This document shows positions 60,354-64,000 of a stretch of 64,000 bases of DNA, in pieces; the first letter of the stretch is position 1; each line of letters opens with the position of its first letter. The position numbers and the translations under genes were made by a program. Origin of the DNA: Typha latifolia (taxonomy: Eukaryota > Streptophyta > Magnoliopsida > Poales > Typhaceae); contig CM034102.1 of NCBI GenBank assembly GCA_019914945.1, forward strand, positions 1,291,501 to 1,355,500, read 5' to 3'. Under the pieces are notes generated by a model that saw only the letters and a list, made by a program, of their open reading frames with translations, searched no databases and was not told the DNA's origin.

Positions 60354-62453
60354 CTAGCAAGGTGGAAGATCCTTGGGAGGCGGCAAGATTGACTCCTCTT
60401 TTCCGCTGCCATTCTCTACAACGAATGCCATCTTTAGTCCCCAAGTCGTGTGGAGCTCCAAGTGACAGTGCATGAACCAAACACCTGGCATGCGTGAAGA
60501 CTTTCGTTTTTAGTTCATCTTAGTTCTTAAGTAGTGCTAGAAAAGATTATATATGTATATGTATTTCTCACCTGGATTGTTAGCTCTGAATCTTATTGCA
60601 GTCCACCCTCCTGTAGGAACCCCAACTGTGTTCCGCTCCGGTGGATCAACCAGGTTATACTTGGCCGGATCCTTCGCCGGATCGAAGTTTCCGATCCCCC
60701 GCCCGACGACGAAGAAGTTGTAGCCATGCAGGTGAAAAGGGTGGGACTCAGCGGAGAGAAGGTTAGTATCCTGCAACACCAACTCGACGGTGGAGTTGAA
60801 CGCGATCTTGCTAAGCCTCGTCCCTTTCGATGTCCCGAGGTTTGCGGTGAGCGGCGCGCCGGTGTAGTTGAACGCCGTCGGCGGCTTATCGGGGAAGTCT
60901 AGTCGGAAAACTCCCTTGATGTTATTGTAGTGTGCTTGGAGTAGCCCAATGGTAGGCATGATAAAGGTTATATTGTTCAAAGAGGCAGTTAGCCGTGTTC
61001 CATTTAGGCAAGTAGTGCATGGGTTTACTCCAAGCCCGACCGTGTAGAAGAGATGGCGATCGACGTTGAGGGGCACGTTTGCAGGATACTGGGGAGAGTT
61101 CAAACTCCTAAGCTTGTCGTGGAAGCTGCCAACGAATGTCGTATCGTTTGATGCAGGCAATTGAGGCAGGGTCGGGATTATAGACGTAGAGACGCCTTTG
61201 TATTGTAGGATCGCCGCGGCCGTCTTGTTATCGACCGGAATTGGAACATCGTTGAACGCTCGTGCGGCCATGTAGTACCGGCCGGAGGGCTGATCGGCTT
61301 TGACTAGTACGTTTGTGGTCTGTCCCGGGGCGATGAGGATGGCTGCTGTGGTGAAAGGCTTGCAGTAGACCGCATCGATCTCGACGACCGTCATGTTGTG
61401 GCCGGCGATGGCGAAGAAGAGATCGTCGTTGAGTGCAGCGTTGACGATCCGGAGGAGGTAAGTCTTGCCCTGTTCAACTTCCAACGCGTATGTGTCTAAA
61501 AGATACGATATACATTGTTAATCCTTGTACTAATAGCTAGAACGCAATAGAAACCTATGAGCTTACTCTTTTCTGAGCAGGGGAAGAGAGGCCCTGGTTT
61601 TCCATTGATCGTATGCGCATCTGACATGTTCGGTGGCAAGCCGAGCATGTTGCCTTGCTCCTCGATGGTTTCGACATCGGCATGCCACCATTCTCCTAAT
61701 AAGACCAACAATATATATCATGTCTTAATGCAATTCTTTGAGCACTAGGCATTAATTATAAGCCATCACCAGCTCACCTAAGACTAGTTCGGCTTCTGCA
61801 TCTGGTTGTGGGAAGGGGTAAGGGACTCCTTTCTTGGGCATGATCACAATGGCACCATGAACAGTGGCTCTCAACCACAAGATATGAGCATGCCACCACA
61901 GTGTTCCTCTTTGCTCTGTCACATTGAAGTCGTAGGTGTAGCTTGCACCACTCTGGATTGGGCACTGAGTTATGTAAGCTGGACCATCAACCCATCCATT
62001 TCTGAACTGCTTCAATCCATGCCTGAAAATTAATGGTACAATTAGTGGCAAATACAAGGCTCGAATGTAATTGATAATGGCATGAGATTATTTGAGATAG
62101 ATGAGCATACCAATGGATGGACATGTTATATTGTGCATGGTTGGTGACATTGATGATGACTCTGTCTCCTTCGCGAGTATAGATGGTTGGTCCAGGGAAC
62201 CTCCCGTTAATAGTAACTATAGGCTTGGCATGGCATAGTCTACTCACATTACTGACAACAACCTATGGATCATAGAGAAAAAAAATTGAAACTCTTTTAT
62301 GTAAAACTTTTAATGGAACATAAACATATCGGTAAAAAGAGTTTGTAAGCAACTACTCACATCAAATTGGTATCGTTTAATGGCAGCCTCAGCAGGGAGT
62401 GAAACAGAAGCGAAGAAGATTGCAAGCAAGAGAAGGCCAAAGAAGGAGGCCAT
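60354..62453 (-). CDS. LAC: Laccase (multicopper oxidase)
   Basis: Six exons on the minus strand: 62453-62361, 62262-62111, 62022-61778, 61695-61567, 61495-60572, 60484-60354; 557 residues in frame. A signal peptide ([22 protein letters not shown]) directs secretion to the cell wall. All four copper motifs are present: [20 protein letters not shown] and [12 protein letters not shown]. The residue ten after the type-1 copper cysteine is Leu, as in many plant laccases. Laccases oxidise monolignols or flavonoids with reduction of oxygen to water. An alternative in-frame ATG lies 54 bp upstream, but the 62453 start gives a clean signal peptide. TATATA sits about 75 bp upstream (62530-62524). The gene converges with the neprosin gene, leaving only 205 bp between stop codons. 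Confidence 0.95.
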
Positions 62454-62530
62454 CCTTAATTTTCTTTCAAGAGAGCTAGAAGTGAATGGCTGTGAGATGT
62501 ACAATGTCCAAGTGTGCCTTGCTCATATAT

Positions 62531-63059
62531 AGTAGGCCAGTTGCAAGTTTGTTAATTGAGAAGGAGGAGGAGTTGGTGAGAGCTCAGTAGGTTGAAGTGA
62601 TGCTTAGAAGCAAGTGGTGATGGGTACCTCGGAGGAAGGGAAAACAAGTGCATGGTAATAGGATAATAGGAATGAGAGGAACGTTTGGCCAAGACCCAAA
62701 TAGATACTACCATTGAAGATTTGTCTTCAAGACAAAGGAGTTGTAGCTAGGAAGAGAGGAGGAGTGTAGTGTAGAATAAGGATGTATTTAGAATTCAGAG
62801 ACTTGGAAGAGCAGACGAGGATCCTGTTAATTGATGGGTCACTACGTTACATTTATTTATGTTAGTTTTTTGTAGTTAAGAATTGAACTAAAGAAACATA
62901 AGAAAATCTATGCCTTCTTTTGAAGTGAAAAAGAAGAAGACATTTCAGTAGCTAACGAATGTATGGATAATTGGAAATTAGATAAAAGCATATCATTCAA
63001 GATTTACTTAAAAAACATGCGCCATTACAGCACCATCCATAAGCTCTTCCTGGCAAATG
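62531..63059. other. Laccase promoter and spacer
   Basis: Upstream region of the laccase (minus strand) and 3' flank of the gene at the right edge. No gene recognised. Confidence 0.5.
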
Positions 63060-64000
63060 CTAGAAGTGGTTGGGGTTCGAAGTGGAAACCCCACCCTGAT
63101 TAGCTTTGGCCCTTTTCTCGTCGCAGCTAAACCGACACCCATGGCGCCGCGGCTTCTGAGGATTCTCTGGATCGCTCTCGCTCTCCATGAACAACGCACG
63201 AAGGCACCTTCTTCTGACTCTGGGCTCGTGAGGTAATCTTTTATCCGAGTGCGAATTGGCATCTCTCGCTTTGTCTTTGACTTTGAGTGGTTCTATTCTA
63301 GTTCTAGCCATCCGAATCTCTGGTTCAGCTTGTTTACTTTTGATCTCCACATGGACCCCCGGGTTTCTTGCACTGCATGAACTGTCGTGCAGGGTTGAGT
63401 TATTGATGCTCTGCACATTGCTGTTAACGCTAGCGCCCATTCCCGGGCCTTTTCTGCTTCCAGAATTCAACATTTCGTTGTTTCTTGGATCACCTATGAT
63501 CATAGAAGCTCCGGTATTTTCACCAGCCAAAGTTATCATGTTCATTGCTGGTCCACACCGTCTTGGTTCCTCTGCTACTCCGCTGGCCAGCTTTGAGAAT
63601 CCATCTTCAATCTCCTTGTGATATGCAGCTCGATGGCCATCGAATAGTGACCCGCGAGGGATGTCTGAAATTGAAATTTTAGTCCCTCTGCCATTTGAAT
63701 CGTTTTGTCTTATTGGCCTTTCGCTACTTGTGTCGTCTATTTTCTCGCAATTTTCTGGTCTTGAGATGTTAAGTCCTAAATTCACTTCGCTACCTTTTGA
63801 GGAAATTTTGATATGAGATGCTGGGCCAGAGTGCTCGGGTTTGATTGTGTCATTCTGGGTCTTCTGGGCTTGTGGTTCTTCATTTTCAACCACTTCCTCT
63901 TTGTCAGGTTGTTCTTCAGGTATTATGTCTGAATCCACGGCTTTGACAGGATTCATCTGGCTATTAACTCCTTCTGGTTCTTCTTCTATCTCCTGGAGTT
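63060..64000 (-). CDS. Unrecognised protein, C-terminal part
   Basis: An open frame on the minus strand runs from the right edge to a TAA stop at 63062-63060, at least 313 codons without a stop, so it is almost certainly a large coding exon whose start lies outside the window. The sequence is hydrophilic and Ser/Asn/Glu-rich (EEEPEGVNSQ, PDKEEVVENEEP). It then carries a short basic, Cys-containing end: RVRRRCLRALFMESESDPEN, then KPRRHGCRFSCDEKRAKAN. The basic tail looks conserved-type and nuclear-like (several Arg/Lys clusters). I do not recognise the family and assign no function. There are no transmembrane segments. Confidence 0.7.
   Translation of the reverse strand, partial: LQEIEEEPEGVNSQMNPVKAVDSDIIPEEQPDKEEVVENEEPQAQKTQNDTIKPEHSGPASHIKISSKGSEVNLGLNISRPENCEKIDDTSSERPIRQNDSNGRGTKISISDIPRGSLFDGHRAAYHKEIEDGFSKLASGVAEEPRRCGPAMNMITLAGENTGASMIIGDPRNNEMLNSGSRKGPGMGASVNSNVQSINNSTLHDSSCSARNPGVHVEIKSKQAEPEIRMARTRIEPLKVKDKARDANSHSDKRLPHEPRVRRRCLRALFMESESDPENPQKPRRHGCRFSCDEKRAKANQGGVSTSNPNHF

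Overview
This window is nuclear DNA from a flowering plant. Genes are split by many short introns, intergenic DNA is AT-rich, and families such as DYW-type PPR, CYP72-clan P450, plant-specific-insert aspartic protease, laccase and neprosin are plant hallmarks. A GC-rich, intronless TIM17 coding region and the general style suggest a monocot, but this is only a guess and no species can be named from sequence alone.

Layout. 1-5 kb: the 3' part of an L18a-like membrane protein gene, then a complete cytosolic ribosomal protein eL20 (L18a) gene with telo-box and site II promoter motifs. 6-8 kb: a tRNA-Arg(ACG) on the minus strand and a SAM-domain protein. 8.3-11.9 kb: a decayed tail of a P450 gene, an intact CYP72-type P450 and a hAT-like insertion, together recording a tandem duplication. 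12-14.5 kb: a DYW PPR protein. 16-17 kb: TIM17. 20-26 kb: a 15-exon RWA/Cas1p-type wall O-acetylation gene. 27-38 kb (minus): a 13-exon PRP39 gene with a very long glutamine-rich tail. 40.8-44.2 kb: a receptor-like kinase with a clean hAT MITE in intron 2. 45-51 kb: a 13-exon phytepsin-type aspartic protease with one GC-AG intron. 51.0-54.7 kb: a 5'-truncated Ty3/gypsy chromovirus remnant on the minus strand with a 3.15-kb LTR. 56-57.8 kb: dihydroflavonol 4-reductase. 58.5-60.1 kb: a neprosin-family gene. 60.4-62.5 kb (minus): a laccase. 63.0-64.0 kb (minus): the C-terminal end of an unrecognised protein running off the window.

Most neighbours are functionally unrelated housekeeping genes (translation, splicing, mitochondrial import, organelle RNA editing), as expected in plant euchromatin. 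The 56-62.5 kb block places a flavonoid reductase close to a laccase; both chemistries can contribute to proanthocyanidins or phenolic polymers, but a joint role is only an inference. Exon coordinates were built by hand from splice consensus, reading frame and family knowledge. For RWA, PRP39, the kinase, the protease, the P450, DFR and the laccase, all exons join in frame without a stop. I see no clearly new biological system. The best leads are the P450 duplication record, the two hAT insertions, the PRP39 tail, the odd neprosin N-terminus and the unrecognised gene at the right edge.
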